Positions 18,805-29,460 of a stretch of DNA of 64,000 nucleotides are shown piece by piece; position 1 is the first letter of the stretch, and each line of letters opens with the position of its first letter. The notes beneath the pieces are model-generated. The model made no database searches. It was given only the letters and a program-made list of their open reading frames with translations, and was not told the origin of the DNA. The stretch comes from Polyangia bacterium. GTDB taxonomy: Bacteria > Myxococcota_A > Polyangia > Polyangiales > JAUICN01. The translations under genes were made by a program, and so were the position numbers. The stretch lies in NCBI GenBank assembly GCA_030427835.1, contig JAUICN010000006.1:148086-212085 (forward strand). The letters are read 5' to 3'.

Positions 18805-19461
18805 CTATCGATTGAAGTTCGCCGTCTGGGAACTTACCTGCGGCGACGTGGATTGCAGGTAACGCCTGAGTTCATTAGGAATACGCATCATCCATTCGTG
18901 AACCTGGGGCCGAAGGATTCCTGAAATCACCCCGCCCCCCACATCCGCCATGATTCCATAGGTGATAATCGTCCGACGGTCGTCGTATCGGCGAACGGAA
19001 AAGAACCCCCAGCCGGCACGCAGGTCCGAGGGAGCCTCCGTATCCACCCGAAATTGGGCCGCCCGGCCAAAGCGGTTGTAACTCACGTCCAGCGTGTACC
19101 CAACCACCAACGGGCCCTTCTGGTGTCTCACCTGGATTCGTCGGGTTGTCCGTGTCTCGCGAACGATACGTGCCCTGTGAAGGAACGGAATGAAGTGCCT
19201 ATATTCCCGCGTGTTCATCACCGTGCTCCACACCACTTCCGGTGAAGCATCCATCAGTTGAAACGATGTTCCGCCCACAAGGTGCAGGGGCCCACGGCGT
19301 TCCTGCCGCTGGCGCACAACAAGCTCACCGCGTTCTAGTTTAACGCGCTCTGCCGCCGAAAAATCGTCCTTGGCCTGGGCGTGGCTCGAACCCACCAAGA
19401 GAAAAAGTAGACCGTGCAACCACGCAACACATCCGATCCCTGTCATTGTTGTTCGCAACAT
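18805..19461 (-). CDS. SRPBCC/START-like (polyketide cyclase/aromatase-type) secreted protein
   Basis: Signal peptide, then FQLMDASPEVVWSTVMNTREYRHFIPFLHRARIVRETRTTRRIQVRHQKGPLVVGYTLDVSY. Confidence 0.65.
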   Translation of the reverse strand: MLRTTMTGIGCVAWLHGLLFLLVGSSHAQAKDDFSAAERVKLERGELVVRQRQERRGPLHLVGGTSFQLMDASPEVVWSTVMNTREYRHFIPFLHRARIVRETRTTRRIQVRHQKGPLVVGYTLDVSYNRFGRAAQFRVDTEAPSDLRAGWGFFSVRRYDDRRTIITYGIMADVGGGVISGILRPQVHEWMMRIPNELRRYLQSTSPQVSSQTANFNR

Positions 19462-19597
19462 AACCTACCAAACCAGTCTGACGCCCAAGGCGCTCGAGCG
19501 ATTCAGTGTGTCATTGAGCTGCCCGGTCATACAAGACTTTGAAGACTTCCCTGACGTACACTATGGTCGCAGACCTTACAGAACTTAGGACTTCACC

Positions 19598-20179
19598 ATG
19601 ATCGATTCCATGCCCCCCCCATCTTCCAGCCCCAACGCCAAATACATCCTTGTGGGGCTTCTATTGATCGCTGGCGCACTGGCGGTGGTATTCGGTACCT
19701 GTCGCGATACCCAAGAAGAAGAGCCCAAGGTCGAAGAGCAGGCGTCGGCGCCCAATAACATCGAACGATCCACCTCCCTTGGAAGCAACACCCTGAACCT
19801 TGCCGAGGTAGAGGAAAAAGCTCCCGCACCGGAGCCTGCTGCACCAAAACGGAGGGCGCGGCGTGCAAGTACGGAATGGGACTGTGAAGGTGAGTTGGCG
19901 GCCTCTGCAGCACTTGGGGTGATCAATGCCAACCGCTCGGCGGTTCGATCCTGCTACGAACGACGCCTCAAGAACGACAACTACCTCCAAGGGAGCGTAA
20001 ACGTAAAGCTAAAGATCAGTCCCACTGGATCCGTGGAAGCCGTCCACCTAAGTGGCACTCTCAGGGACAGGACAGTCTACAGCTGCATTCGTAAGCAGGC
20101 GCAGGCCTGGAACTTCCCTGCACCCCAAGCGGGTTGTGCTGTCATCAGCGCTCCATTCAACTTCACCCCCGCCGGGTAA
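19598..20179 (+). CDS. AgmX/PglI C-terminal domain (TonB-like) protein
   Basis: N-terminal TM anchor; VINANRSAVRSCYERRLKNDNYLQGSVNVKLKISPTGSVEAVHLSGTLRDRTVYSCIRKQAQAWNFPAP. Confidence 0.8.
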   Translation: MIDSMPPPSSSPNAKYILVGLLLIAGALAVVFGTCRDTQEEEPKVEEQASAPNNIERSTSLGSNTLNLAEVEEKAPAPEPAAPKRRARRASTEWDCEGELAASAALGVINANRSAVRSCYERRLKNDNYLQGSVNVKLKISPTGSVEAVHLSGTLRDRTVYSCIRKQAQAWNFPAPQAGCAVISAPFNFTPAG

Positions 20180-20203
20180 GTACCCTGCAGCCATTCTCAC
20201 GCA

Positions 20204-22426
20204 CTACGTGCGTCGCACGTCCAGTACGCCGTCTAGGCGGCTGATTTGCCGAACAATGGATCGTAGTTTGGCGGCATCCTCCACGCGGAACTGAAAAATG
20301 TTTTCGGCCCGTTCTTGATCCAGGCTACGGCAGGTGGCTTCGTTGATGTTGACCCCTGCCTCCGTAAGCGCTGCTGAAACATCGGACAGCACCCCGGGCT
20401 GATCGTTGGTTTCGACCCTTAAACTCACTGGAAGTTTGAGCTTTGCGCTCGCACCCCAGCTCGCCTCCACACGGCGCTGGGGGTCCAGTTCCATGGCACG
20501 GGGGCAGGCACGGCGATGAATGGTGACACCGCGTCCACGGGTAATCCATCCAGTAATCGGATCCCCTGGGAGGGGATTGCAGCACTTGCCGTACCGTACG
20601 AGAACGTTGTCGATCCCCTCGAGCAGGATGCCGGCGCTGTCCTTACCCGTCACCCGACGTACCGTCCGTTCCAACAGGCTGGGGCGCACATCCGAAGAAG
20701 GAGGGTTCTTGCTACTCTTTTCGTGAATCCAATCACATACCTGACGAGGTGCGATTTTTCCGTAACCTACCTTTGAAAGAAGCTCCTCGTGATCATTGGC
20801 GCGAAACTGAGCGTGTAACTCGTCCGCCAATTTCCCCTTGAAATACTTGGCATAGGAGAACCCTCCGCGGTGCATCTCCCGTTCGAGCAGTTCCTTCCCC
20901 ATTTGAATGCTGCGTTGTCGTTCCTCCCGACGAAGATAGGTCCGAATGCGTGCACGTGCGCGCCCGGTAACCACAAAGTCCAACCAGGACTTGTTGGGGA
21001 TCTGTGTGTTGCTGGTGAGGATCTCCACCACGTCCCCGTTTCGCAGTTTGTACCGAAGGGGAACGATGCTTCCGTTGACGTGTGCGCCAACGCAGTGCAG
21101 CCCCACCTCAGAATGAACCTCAAATGCAAAATCCACAGGAGTTGCGCCCCTGGGAAAGGTTTTGACGTCACCCCGCGGCGTGAACACGTAGACCTCGTCT
21201 GAAAACAGGTCGACCTTGACGCTATCTAGAAACTCAGCGGGGTCAGAAACATCCCGCTGAAACTCCATGAGTTGTCGCAACCACGAGAAACGTTCCGCAT
21301 CCTTGCGGTCCAAGCCTCCGGACTGCTCCTTATACTTCCAATGGGCTGCAATTCCCTGTTCTGCTGTCCCATGCATGGCGTGGGTACGTATTTGCACTTC
21401 GATGCGGCGATGCCCGGGCCCAATCAGCGTCGTGTGAAGGGACTGGTACATGTTCGGTTTTGGCAAGGCCACGAAATCCTTGAATCGGCCCGGCACTGGG
21501 GTCCATCGGGCGTGCACCACACCCAAAGCCGCATAACAATCCGCCACACTGTGGGTCAGTATCCGAAATGCCACAAAGTCGTGAATCTGATCGAAGTCCA
21601 CGTTTTGACGCTGCATCTTCCGATGAATGGAATACAGATGTTTCATGCGCCCGGTGACGTCCACCTGTAGGCCTTCGCCATGCAGCGCTTTTCGAAGCTC
21701 TTCGGAGACCTCGGCGATGTACCGATCCCCGTCCTTGGAAACCCGAGATACGTTTTCAGAGATATCTCGGTGAGGTTCTGGCGAGAGATACTGAAAGCTT
21801 AGGTCTTCCAATTCGCCCTTGAGCCACTGGATCCCGAGCCTTCCTGCCAATGGCGCATAGATCTCGAGGGTTTCGCCGGCGATGCGCTCCTGGGAGTCGG
21901 GTTTCATGTGTTGAAGCGTTCGCATGTTGTCCAGACGATCCGCCAGCTTCACCAGCAGCACGCGAATATCCCGCGCCATGGCGACCAACATTTTCCGAAA
22001 GCTCTCTGCCTGCTGATCCTCCTTGCAGGCAAAGTTCACCCGACCGAGTTTGGTAACCCCAGAAACCAGGAAGGCCACTTCCTCACCGAACAGATCCTGC
22101 AACTCCTTTTCGGTCACCTGAGTGTCTTCGATCACGTCGTGCAGTAGGGCGGCGCACACGCTTGCGGTATCGAGCCGCATGTCTGCGATAATCCCCGCTA
22201 CACTTGCGGGGTGAATAAAATAGGGGTCTCCGGATTTCCGGCGTTGCCCATCGTGCATTTTCTCAGCAAAAGCAAATGCCTTGCGAATCAAAGAAGCGTC
22301 GACTCCCTTGTGGTATTGCTCGACCTTACCAACGAGATTCAGGATCCCCTGGTTTCCAATCACGTCCCCCGAAGGCGGGGGGACACGCAATGCAGTTTGG
22401 CCCATACCCTGCTTGAAAAATAACAC
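20204..22426 (-). CDS. RelA/SpoT family (p)ppGpp synthetase/hydrolase
   Basis: HD hydrolase motif ALLHDVIEDT; synthetase EVQIRTHAMHGTAEQGIAAHWKYK; TGS and C-terminal ACT-like domain. Confidence 0.95.
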   Translation of the reverse strand: MLFFKQGMGQTALRVPPPSGDVIGNQGILNLVGKVEQYHKGVDASLIRKAFAFAEKMHDGQRRKSGDPYFIHPASVAGIIADMRLDTASVCAALLHDVIEDTQVTEKELQDLFGEEVAFLVSGVTKLGRVNFACKEDQQAESFRKMLVAMARDIRVLLVKLADRLDNMRTLQHMKPDSQERIAGETLEIYAPLAGRLGIQWLKGELEDLSFQYLSPEPHRDISENVSRVSKDGDRYIAEVSEELRKALHGEGLQVDVTGRMKHLYSIHRKMQRQNVDFDQIHDFVAFRILTHSVADCYAALGVVHARWTPVPGRFKDFVALPKPNMYQSLHTTLIGPGHRRIEVQIRTHAMHGTAEQGIAAHWKYKEQSGGLDRKDAERFSWLRQLMEFQRDVSDPAEFLDSVKVDLFSDEVYVFTPRGDVKTFPRGATPVDFAFEVHSEVGLHCVGAHVNGSIVPLRYKLRNGDVVEILTSNTQIPNKSWLDFVVTGRARARIRTYLRREERQRSIQMGKELLEREMHRGGFSYAKYFKGKLADELHAQFRANDHEELLSKVGYGKIAPRQVCDWIHEKSSKNPPSSDVRPSLLERTVRRVTGKDSAGILLEGIDNVLVRYGKCCNPLPGDPITGWITRGRGVTIHRRACPRAMELDPQRRVEASWGASAKLKLPVSLRVETNDQPGVLSDVSAALTEAGVNINEATCRSLDQERAENIFQFRVEDAAKLRSIVRQISRLDGVLDVRRT

Positions 22427-22470
22427 TCACCTCAAAGTGCGACAAGCAACGCACTGCGACAAAACGTTCC

Positions 22471-23013
22471 ATGACCGAGCCAGAAACTCCCCAAAAGGCA
22501 CTTCCGCCCACAGAAATGCCACGTTCCAGACGAGGGCGTTGGGTCTGGGTAATTGGTGTTCTTGTGGCCTCGATACCTTTTTTGGGCACGTTCCCCACCG
22601 AAATCATCCTGGGTATCCCGACCCACGCAGACCGGGGGTGCCTTCGGTCCCTTACCCTGGAACTGCGCTCCGAGGGACAGACCTACGCCCGTACAACCTG
22701 GAATTGGATCACTCCCTCCCCATCCCGCACCAGCGAAAGGCCAGCGGGTGAGAGGTCTCCGAGCGAGCTGAGTTACCGGGTTGAACTACCTCCGGGAGAG
22801 TACCAAGTGAATCTTCAGCTTTTTTCGGTGATTCCACCCGGGGCTCACACATCGGGACAGGTGCCCGTTACCCGAACTGGGGAGTTCAAAAAACGCAACG
22901 TCCTCAGTTCATGGATCACAACGGGCCACACCACCCGCCAACTCCTTCGAATGGACCCCGAAACCCAGCTGCACTGCGCCACAACGGTTGCCAAAGCCCC
23001 CGCAAACCAGTAG
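22471..23013 (+). CDS. Hypothetical membrane-anchored protein
   Basis: ORF with one N-terminal TM (WVWVIGVLVASIPFLGTFPTEIILG); 12 nt upstream of a GT39-like gene on the same strand. Confidence 0.55.
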   Translation: MTEPETPQKALPPTEMPRSRRGRWVWVIGVLVASIPFLGTFPTEIILGIPTHADRGCLRSLTLELRSEGQTYARTTWNWITPSPSRTSERPAGERSPSELSYRVELPPGEYQVNLQLFSVIPPGAHTSGQVPVTRTGEFKKRNVLSSWITTGHTTRQLLRMDPETQLHCATTVAKAPANQ

Positions 23014-23025
23014 TCCCGCTGCTGC

Positions 23026-25776
23026 ATGACTGACCATCCAGAGCCTTCCCCCACATCAGGCCAGCACCCAACGGTGGGGTTCTCACGTGCCCGTGTGCCT
23101 GGTGGCATCCTCCTGTTGCTCGGAGGGCTGCTTGCGATGGTGTTGCTCACCTCCAACGATCGCCAGTTGCTCCACGGGCCCTTGTGGGGCGCCATGGCGC
23201 TTTGTGTGGCTCTTGTGGGTCTGTTGTCGGCCACTGGATTGGTGCGCTGGCGCCCACGCCACCAGGGCTTGGAACATCAGAACACCCTGTCCCCGAACAC
23301 CCCACTGCAGGCCACCGGATCGTGGTGGACCCGCCCCGGAGTGCTTGGTGTTGGGGCCGTACTTGTGGTTCTCCTCATGACTCCGGTGGTTGGCATGCAA
23401 GCGCTCCCCTGGGTGCTCTTCGCGGCGCTGCTTCTACTTTTTCCTGCGGTGTTGAGCCGTCCAGGGCTGTTTGTAACGTGGGTCACGGCCCTGATCTACC
23501 TGCCCACCCTGGGTGCCTATGGCCTCTGGGATCCCTGGGAGACCCACTACGGCGAGGTCGCGCGGGAGATCCTGGGTCGCGACGATTGGATCAGCCTTTG
23601 GTGGGCCCAGGACGGTTGGTTCTGGTCCAAACCCATCCTGATTTTTTGGATCGAAGCGCTCACGGTCGGGGCGTTGGGCCTACCTTTTCAGCCGGACGTA
23701 TTCCCCGAGCATATCGAATGGGCCGTACGGCTCCCCATCGTATTGCTCAGCATGGGGGCTACGGCGGCCACCTACCAGGCGTTGCGGGATGCCTTTTCAA
23801 CACGCGCGGGTGTCTACGGGGCCCTTGCCGTGGCTACCGCCCCCCATTTCCTATTGTTGGGCCACCAAGCCATCACAGATATGCCCTTTGTGGCTTGCAT
23901 GACCATTGCCATTTGCGCCTGGATACGCAGCATGGTGCGGCCCGCGGGCGAGCAGGATGAATTGCGCACCTGGGGCCCCTTGCAGATCAACCGACGTGCG
24001 GGCGTGGTGGCACTGCTCTTTGCCGTGGTGGCGCCCCAGGCGGTGTACTGGATTTCCCGCAATCTCCTGTGGACTCGCCCGTTCCGTCTCGCGTTCCGTT
24101 GGGATACCTACCTTATGGGATCGGCTGGCAACCACGGCGTTCCTGGAAATGCAGCACACCAGCAAGTGCAATCCGTGTTCCATTCCATGGCGGCACAACC
24201 CGCATTTCAGGGGCTGTTGTTGGGCGTTGCCCTGGCCGGGCTGCTGTGGGTCGTCATTCGGCAAACCCAAGTCCGCGCCCTGTTCATGTACGTGTTCTAC
24301 ATTTTCTGTGGTCTTGCATTTCTGGGCAAGGGCATCCCAGGTTTTGCCCTTCCTGGGCTCATCGCCCTATTGTTTCTCGTGGGTACCGGGCGTTGGTCCA
24401 TGCTGTTGAGTGGCCAACTCAAAGTGGGCACCGGAATCGGCTTGCTCTGCACGGTGGGCCTTCCCTGGTACGTAGCCATGTACACCCGCCACGGGGTTGG
24501 GTTCACAGATCGCCTCTTTGTGCACGATCACATCAACCGCCTGGCTTCGGGCGTACACGGTGACAAGGGCGACGTCCAGTACCTGGTGGAACAACTGGGT
24601 TTTGGAATGTTCCCGTGGATAGGATTGCTGCCCGCCGGGCTCATGCTTTGGCGTGCCTGGTTACCGCCCCAAGGGGGTACCTCTTCTGTGGCGGACTCCA
24701 CCCCCACGGACCCCACGCGGGCCGTTCCCCCCACAGACATTCTCAAGCTCATTACGATCTGGTGCCTCGCTGCCTTTGTGTTGTTCAGCGCCATGATTAC
24801 CAAATTCCACCACTACATCTTTCCCATGGTCCCTGCTGGAGCCATGCTCTGTGGGCTCCTGCTGGAGCGCTTCCACACCAAAGCGATCGGCCCCAGGGAG
24901 CTAGTTGCCATCATGGTGGGCGTTGGCCTTTGTGTCCTCGGTATGGCCCTTGGCTGGGGAGACATCCGTGGTGTTGTGCCCGCTGGGGTGTTGGGTGACG
25001 ATTGGGTGCTGCAACAGGCCTCTCCCCTGTGGGTTTCCTTGGGAACCTTTGGATTGGGAGTTGCGGCTCTTGTGTACGCCGCCCGGTCTTCCACGGGTTC
25101 AGTCCCAGCTCCCCTGGAAGGTTCAAACACAGGAACCAGTGCCATGGGTGCACAACAGCTGATTGCCATGGTGGCGGCAACGGGTTTGCTTGCCTTCGTG
25201 GGTCGAGATCTCAGCTGGGCCACGGATGCGAGACCCCACGGGTTTGAGCGTTTCATCCAGCTTTTTATCTACAAGTACGAGCGACCCTGGCCCCCTCATC
25301 TGGACTATCGCCCTATTCTGACGGGGTTTGCGGTAGTAGCGGGCCTCATCACATGTGCGGGTTGGTGGTCCCGGGTTCGCCCCTTGGTAGCGCCTGCCTT
25401 CCTTTCACTGGCCATTCTGATCTCGGGGTGGATCATGTACGTTTACATCCCCGACGTTTCGCCCCACTGGAGCCAAAAAGAGTTGGTCTCGCGGTATTAC
25501 CAGCTCCGCCAGGATCCCACCGAGCCCCTGGTGGCCTACCAAATGAACTGGAAGGGGGAGAATTTCTATACCGGAAACCACGTCGCAGCCTTCGCGACCT
25601 TGGACAACACCCGAATCAAAAACTGGATGGAAGTACACACAGGCTCGAGGGTATTTTTTGTTCTAGAGCACCATCGTTTGTCCGGGCTGCGGCAGCTTCT
25701 CGGCAAACGGTTTGTGCGAGAAGTCACCACAAAACGCGACAACAACCACTTTTTGCTTGTGGAAGCGAAGCTGTAG
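23026..25776 (+). CDS. Glycosyltransferase family 39 / ArnT-like membrane protein
   Basis: Many TM segments; LWDPWETHYGEVAREILGRDDWISLWW...WFWSKPILIFWIEA. Confidence 0.85.
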   Translation: MTDHPEPSPTSGQHPTVGFSRARVPGGILLLLGGLLAMVLLTSNDRQLLHGPLWGAMALCVALVGLLSATGLVRWRPRHQGLEHQNTLSPNTPLQATGSWWTRPGVLGVGAVLVVLLMTPVVGMQALPWVLFAALLLLFPAVLSRPGLFVTWVTALIYLPTLGAYGLWDPWETHYGEVAREILGRDDWISLWWAQDGWFWSKPILIFWIEALTVGALGLPFQPDVFPEHIEWAVRLPIVLLSMGATAATYQALRDAFSTRAGVYGALAVATAPHFLLLGHQAITDMPFVACMTIAICAWIRSMVRPAGEQDELRTWGPLQINRRAGVVALLFAVVAPQAVYWISRNLLWTRPFRLAFRWDTYLMGSAGNHGVPGNAAHQQVQSVFHSMAAQPAFQGLLLGVALAGLLWVVIRQTQVRALFMYVFYIFCGLAFLGKGIPGFALPGLIALLFLVGTGRWSMLLSGQLKVGTGIGLLCTVGLPWYVAMYTRHGVGFTDRLFVHDHINRLASGVHGDKGDVQYLVEQLGFGMFPWIGLLPAGLMLWRAWLPPQGGTSSVADSTPTDPTRAVPPTDILKLITIWCLAAFVLFSAMITKFHHYIFPMVPAGAMLCGLLLERFHTKAIGPRELVAIMVGVGLCVLGMALGWGDIRGVVPAGVLGDDWVLQQASPLWVSLGTFGLGVAALVYAARSSTGSVPAPLEGSNTGTSAMGAQQLIAMVAATGLLAFVGRDLSWATDARPHGFERFIQLFIYKYERPWPPHLDYRPILTGFAVVAGLITCAGWWSRVRPLVAPAFLSLAILISGWIMYVYIPDVSPHWSQKELVSRYYQLRQDPTEPLVAYQMNWKGENFYTGNHVAAFATLDNTRIKNWMEVHTGSRVFFVLEHHRLSGLRQLLGKRFVREVTTKRDNNHFLLVEAKL

Positions 25777-26070
25777 AAGGGGGTTCCCAATCAGGGATCG
25801 CATATTTTTCGAACGCATCGCGTCAATTTCAGGATATTCAAACCGTAGTAATTCCGGGAAGTTGCGTCGATTCCCTGGACTCTGGCCCCGAAATTGCTAG
25901 ATCGCTTAGGCCCCCCCGGGCTCCACATAGTCTCACCAACTAGACCCCCGGTTCCCGTTCCAACGTACGTGAGCTGGAGGTTGTTCCAGAACCAGTACTG
26001 GAGTTGTGGAGGTCTTGCCTAGCCTATTTGCTGACCTGCTCCCCTTGCCTACTGTTCCGCTGTTTTCAGC

Positions 26071-29000
26071 ATGAGCGTCGTTACACCCATAGAAGATCTC
26101 ACGAGCAAAGCCGAAAAGCTTGTGAACCAGCAGGACTTTGGCGAGGCCTGCAGGGTGTGCCGCCGTATCTTGTCCCACCATCCAGAGTTGTTGGCTGTAA
26201 GGCATCTCCTGGGCAACTCTTTGATGGCCCTGGGCAATGCGGGCGAGGCCCGTGAAGCCATGTTGGAGCTTCTAGACCAAATACCCAATGACAGTATTGC
26301 CCTTCGGTTGGTGGGTGAGTCCTGGATCCGTGATGGAGATCACAGCCAGGCCCGCGAGTATTTGCTTCGCGCCAAGTCTTCGGATCCCGAAGATACGAAG
26401 GTGGATGTTCTTCTGGCAGAGCTCGATCGGCTGCCGAGTCCCGATGAAGAAACGCTGAACCGTTGGTTTTCACACAGTGCCCAACGGGAGCAAAGCGAAT
26501 CCCAATCCAAGCCCTCTGGGAAGGGGGTCCCACCAGTTACGGGTCTCCCAGGGAGCAGCCACCCTCCTCCACCGCCCGGCTCTTTAGGGCGCCCCACCAA
26601 CGAGCAGGACGCTGAGACAGTCGTCGGTGAAGCCACTCCCCATGCCGTCGATCTTGGGTCAGCCGCGCCCACGCCAGAGTGGAGTCCAAACCTGGGCTGG
26701 GGCCAGGAAGGAAATACCGATGAGGCTCGAACCACGGCCTGGCAGGGGGCCTCTACAGCTGACGCCGCCCCGCAGGATTTCTCCTCACAGGATTCCTCAC
26801 GGATCAATGGGGGTTTCGCGGGCGACCACGTACCCGCGAGAAGCTACACACAAGCGGATCCCCTGGAGGACCTCACCACGGGTGCCCACATTCCAAAGAT
26901 CTCTCATGACCCTCTCGAGGCAGAAGAGACGCGGCGTCGGGAACCCATCGGACCGCGGTCCTCGGATCACGACACACACGATCAATCCCGAGACTACGAA
27001 GTAAACCCGGAGGATTTCCCGGCCCCCCCCCTACGGTCGCCCAAATCCCCAGGGTTTCAGATTCCAGCGGCAGCAAAAACGGCAGGCCTGGCAGCTCTCG
27101 TTCTTGTGGCTGCAACGGCCCTTGGGACATCCACCTACCGTTGGTGGAAAGCGTCCCGTTCCGAGGATGAAATTCTGTCCAAGATAGCCGCAGCCGCGAA
27201 TTCAGGGTTGAGAACCGATCTCGAAGATGCGCTGCGCTATTCAAGCCATGTCCAAGAACTTAGTACCGAGAGCACAGCAGCCCTTGCACGGGGGCTCGCC
27301 ATTGCCTCCTACGAGTTTGGCCAGGACGTGGAAGAAGCCTACAAAAAGGCAATGGATACGCTCGGAGCGAAGGCCGATCGACTGCCCGATGCTGTCATCG
27401 CAGCAATCTATCAAGGTCTGGTGCAGGGCAACCCGGGTAGGGTCCTCCCGCCGTTAGAGAGCTTCAAGATGGATCCAGCCCAGGATCCAAGCGCCACCAT
27501 AGCGGAACACCACCGACTCAACGCCCTGTTGCTAGAGCAACAGGGTCGCATGGCGCAGGCGGCCGCATCCGCCATGTCGGCACATCGAGTAGACCCCAAC
27601 GCCCCGAGGCATGCATCCCTGGCCGCCATCTTTCTAGCAAAGCGCGGCGATTCACCCCAGGCCCTGCGCCTTCTGGATTCTGTGCAGTACGGCGATCGAT
27701 ACCCTGCGGTTCGGGTCGCCAGGGCCCGAATCCTGTTTTCCACCGGGGACGCCATCGAACGGGCCCGTGCGGAAGCCCAAGCGGTACTGAAAACCCAGCA
27801 GGCCCAGGCGACGGCTCTGGAACTCGCATGGGCCAATCTGATTTTGGCCAAGGATGCCCTGTCCTCGGGAGAGAATGCGGATGCTTTCGCACGGGCCCAG
27901 GCCGCATCGGGGGTGGCACAAACGCGAGATATCTATTTTGGGCTTGAACTTGCCGAGGCTTTCCTTCGTGCAGGAGGCGTGGAGGATGCAGATCAGGTTC
28001 TGAAGACCCTGCCCGTCACCGCCGGATACGCGGCAAGGCGTGCTGTGGTCAGTGCAGAGGTGGCCATCACCCGTGGTGACCTACCCGCAGCCAAGGCCGC
28101 ACTTGGGGCAGCCACACGGGGGCCCCATGTGGCATTCCTCCACGGGTTGATCGCTGAAACGGAAGGCAGATTCGACGAAGCAAAAGACCTCTACAGGACC
28201 GCCGCCCAGGATCCCAACGAGTTTGTACGGGCTCGAATCCGCTGGGGAGGGATTGAGCTGAATGCTGGAAATGCGCGCCGTGCGGCAAACCTACTGAACG
28301 AGGCACGGCTCAAGGCTCCCCATGATCCGGAAGTGATTCCACTGCTTGCAAAGGCCTGGCTTCAGGCTGGAGATGTGGACAATGCGAAGCAAGTCCTGGA
28401 AAGCACCCTGCAGATCCGGCCAGATGCCGCTGAGTTGCTCACCGTAAAGGCCCATATCGAGCTGAGTCAGGGGAACGCAGAGAAGGCACTCCAGACGTTC
28501 CTGCGGGTGCTTGAACACCGGCCCGAGGATCCGGAAATTCTAGCCGCCTATGGCAGGGCGGCCAACGAGGCGGGCCAGCCCCTGGAGGCAGAGAAGGCAT
28601 TCAAGAAAGCCATCGAACTCGATCCCAACAACGGTTCAGCATTGATCGGCCTTGCGGACATCGCCCTTCAAAGCGAAGAGATCGAACACGCGCAACAGCT
28701 TGTGGACAAGGCGAGTCAGGTCCGTGTGCCTCCCGATGCAATCGATGTGATTCGCACGCGGCTGGCCGTATGGCGAGGCGCAGGCGCCGATGTGGTTCCT
28801 GCCCTCCGTTCCATTGCCCGTTTGACCAATCGTCCTGAAATCAACTTGGAACTCGGCATTGCCCTGTTGCAAGCCGAGCAGGATCGGGAGGCCCGCGCTG
28901 TGCTCGAGAGGGCCCAGAGGGACGGCAACCCCATGGTACAGGCCCAGGGTGCCCTGGGGCTGGCATGGATATCATTGCGATCTGGAAACTCCGGCGCCGC

Positions 29001-29460
29001 AAAGCGGTACCTTCAAACCGGGGAAAAGCTCGCCGGGGATCTCGCCAACCTCCGTCTGAAAGCGCGGTTAGCAGCGCTTGGAGCGGCATTGCAGTTTGGG
29101 CGTGGTGGTTTCACCCGTGCGAAGGAAATCGCGCAGGAGTCCCTCGAGCTCGACCGAAGTTGTGGGCTTGCCCATTTGGCTCTTGCAAACGTGGCACTTG
29201 AACGAGGTAGGGATCCCATCGTCCATCTCCTGGCCGCGGTGGACGGCCATCTTCCACCGGCGGAGGCACTTGGGATGCTCGCACCCAAGCTATCGGGTAG
29301 CCGGGCCTGCGAAATCGCGCGTCGATACCTACGCATTGCGCCCCAGGGATATGACGCCCGTGCGGCACAGGAGGTCGTACGGGCCTGTCCACAGGCAAGT
29401 GTCAGCCCACCGGGACTCGGGCTGTCTCCCACGGGGTCAGCTTCCGAAAAACGACCCTGA
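26071..29460 (+). CDS. TPR-repeat membrane protein
   Basis: Repeated TPR signatures (EDPEILAAYGRAANEAGQPLEAEKAFKKAIELDPNNGSALIGLADIAL); central TM after a Pro-rich linker. Confidence 0.85.
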   Translation: MSVVTPIEDLTSKAEKLVNQQDFGEACRVCRRILSHHPELLAVRHLLGNSLMALGNAGEAREAMLELLDQIPNDSIALRLVGESWIRDGDHSQAREYLLRAKSSDPEDTKVDVLLAELDRLPSPDEETLNRWFSHSAQREQSESQSKPSGKGVPPVTGLPGSSHPPPPPGSLGRPTNEQDAETVVGEATPHAVDLGSAAPTPEWSPNLGWGQEGNTDEARTTAWQGASTADAAPQDFSSQDSSRINGGFAGDHVPARSYTQADPLEDLTTGAHIPKISHDPLEAEETRRREPIGPRSSDHDTHDQSRDYEVNPEDFPAPPLRSPKSPGFQIPAAAKTAGLAALVLVAATALGTSTYRWWKASRSEDEILSKIAAAANSGLRTDLEDALRYSSHVQELSTESTAALARGLAIASYEFGQDVEEAYKKAMDTLGAKADRLPDAVIAAIYQGLVQGNPGRVLPPLESFKMDPAQDPSATIAEHHRLNALLLEQQGRMAQAAASAMSAHRVDPNAPRHASLAAIFLAKRGDSPQALRLLDSVQYGDRYPAVRVARARILFSTGDAIERARAEAQAVLKTQQAQATALELAWANLILAKDALSSGENADAFARAQAASGVAQTRDIYFGLELAEAFLRAGGVEDADQVLKTLPVTAGYAARRAVVSAEVAITRGDLPAAKAALGAATRGPHVAFLHGLIAETEGRFDEAKDLYRTAAQDPNEFVRARIRWGGIELNAGNARRAANLLNEARLKAPHDPEVIPLLAKAWLQAGDVDNAKQVLESTLQIRPDAAELLTVKAHIELSQGNAEKALQTFLRVLEHRPEDPEILAAYGRAANEAGQPLEAEKAFKKAIELDPNNGSALIGLADIALQSEEIEHAQQLVDKASQVRVPPDAIDVIRTRLAVWRGAGADVVPALRSIARLTNRPEINLELGIALLQAEQDREARAVLERAQRDGNPMVQAQGALGLAWISLRSGNSGAAKRYLQTGEKLAGDLANLRLKARLAALGAALQFGRGGFTRAKEIAQESLELDRSCGLAHLALANVALERGRDPIVHLLAAVDGHLPPAEALGMLAPKLSGSRACEIARRYLRIAPQGYDARAAQEVVRACPQASVSPPGLGLSPTGSASEKRP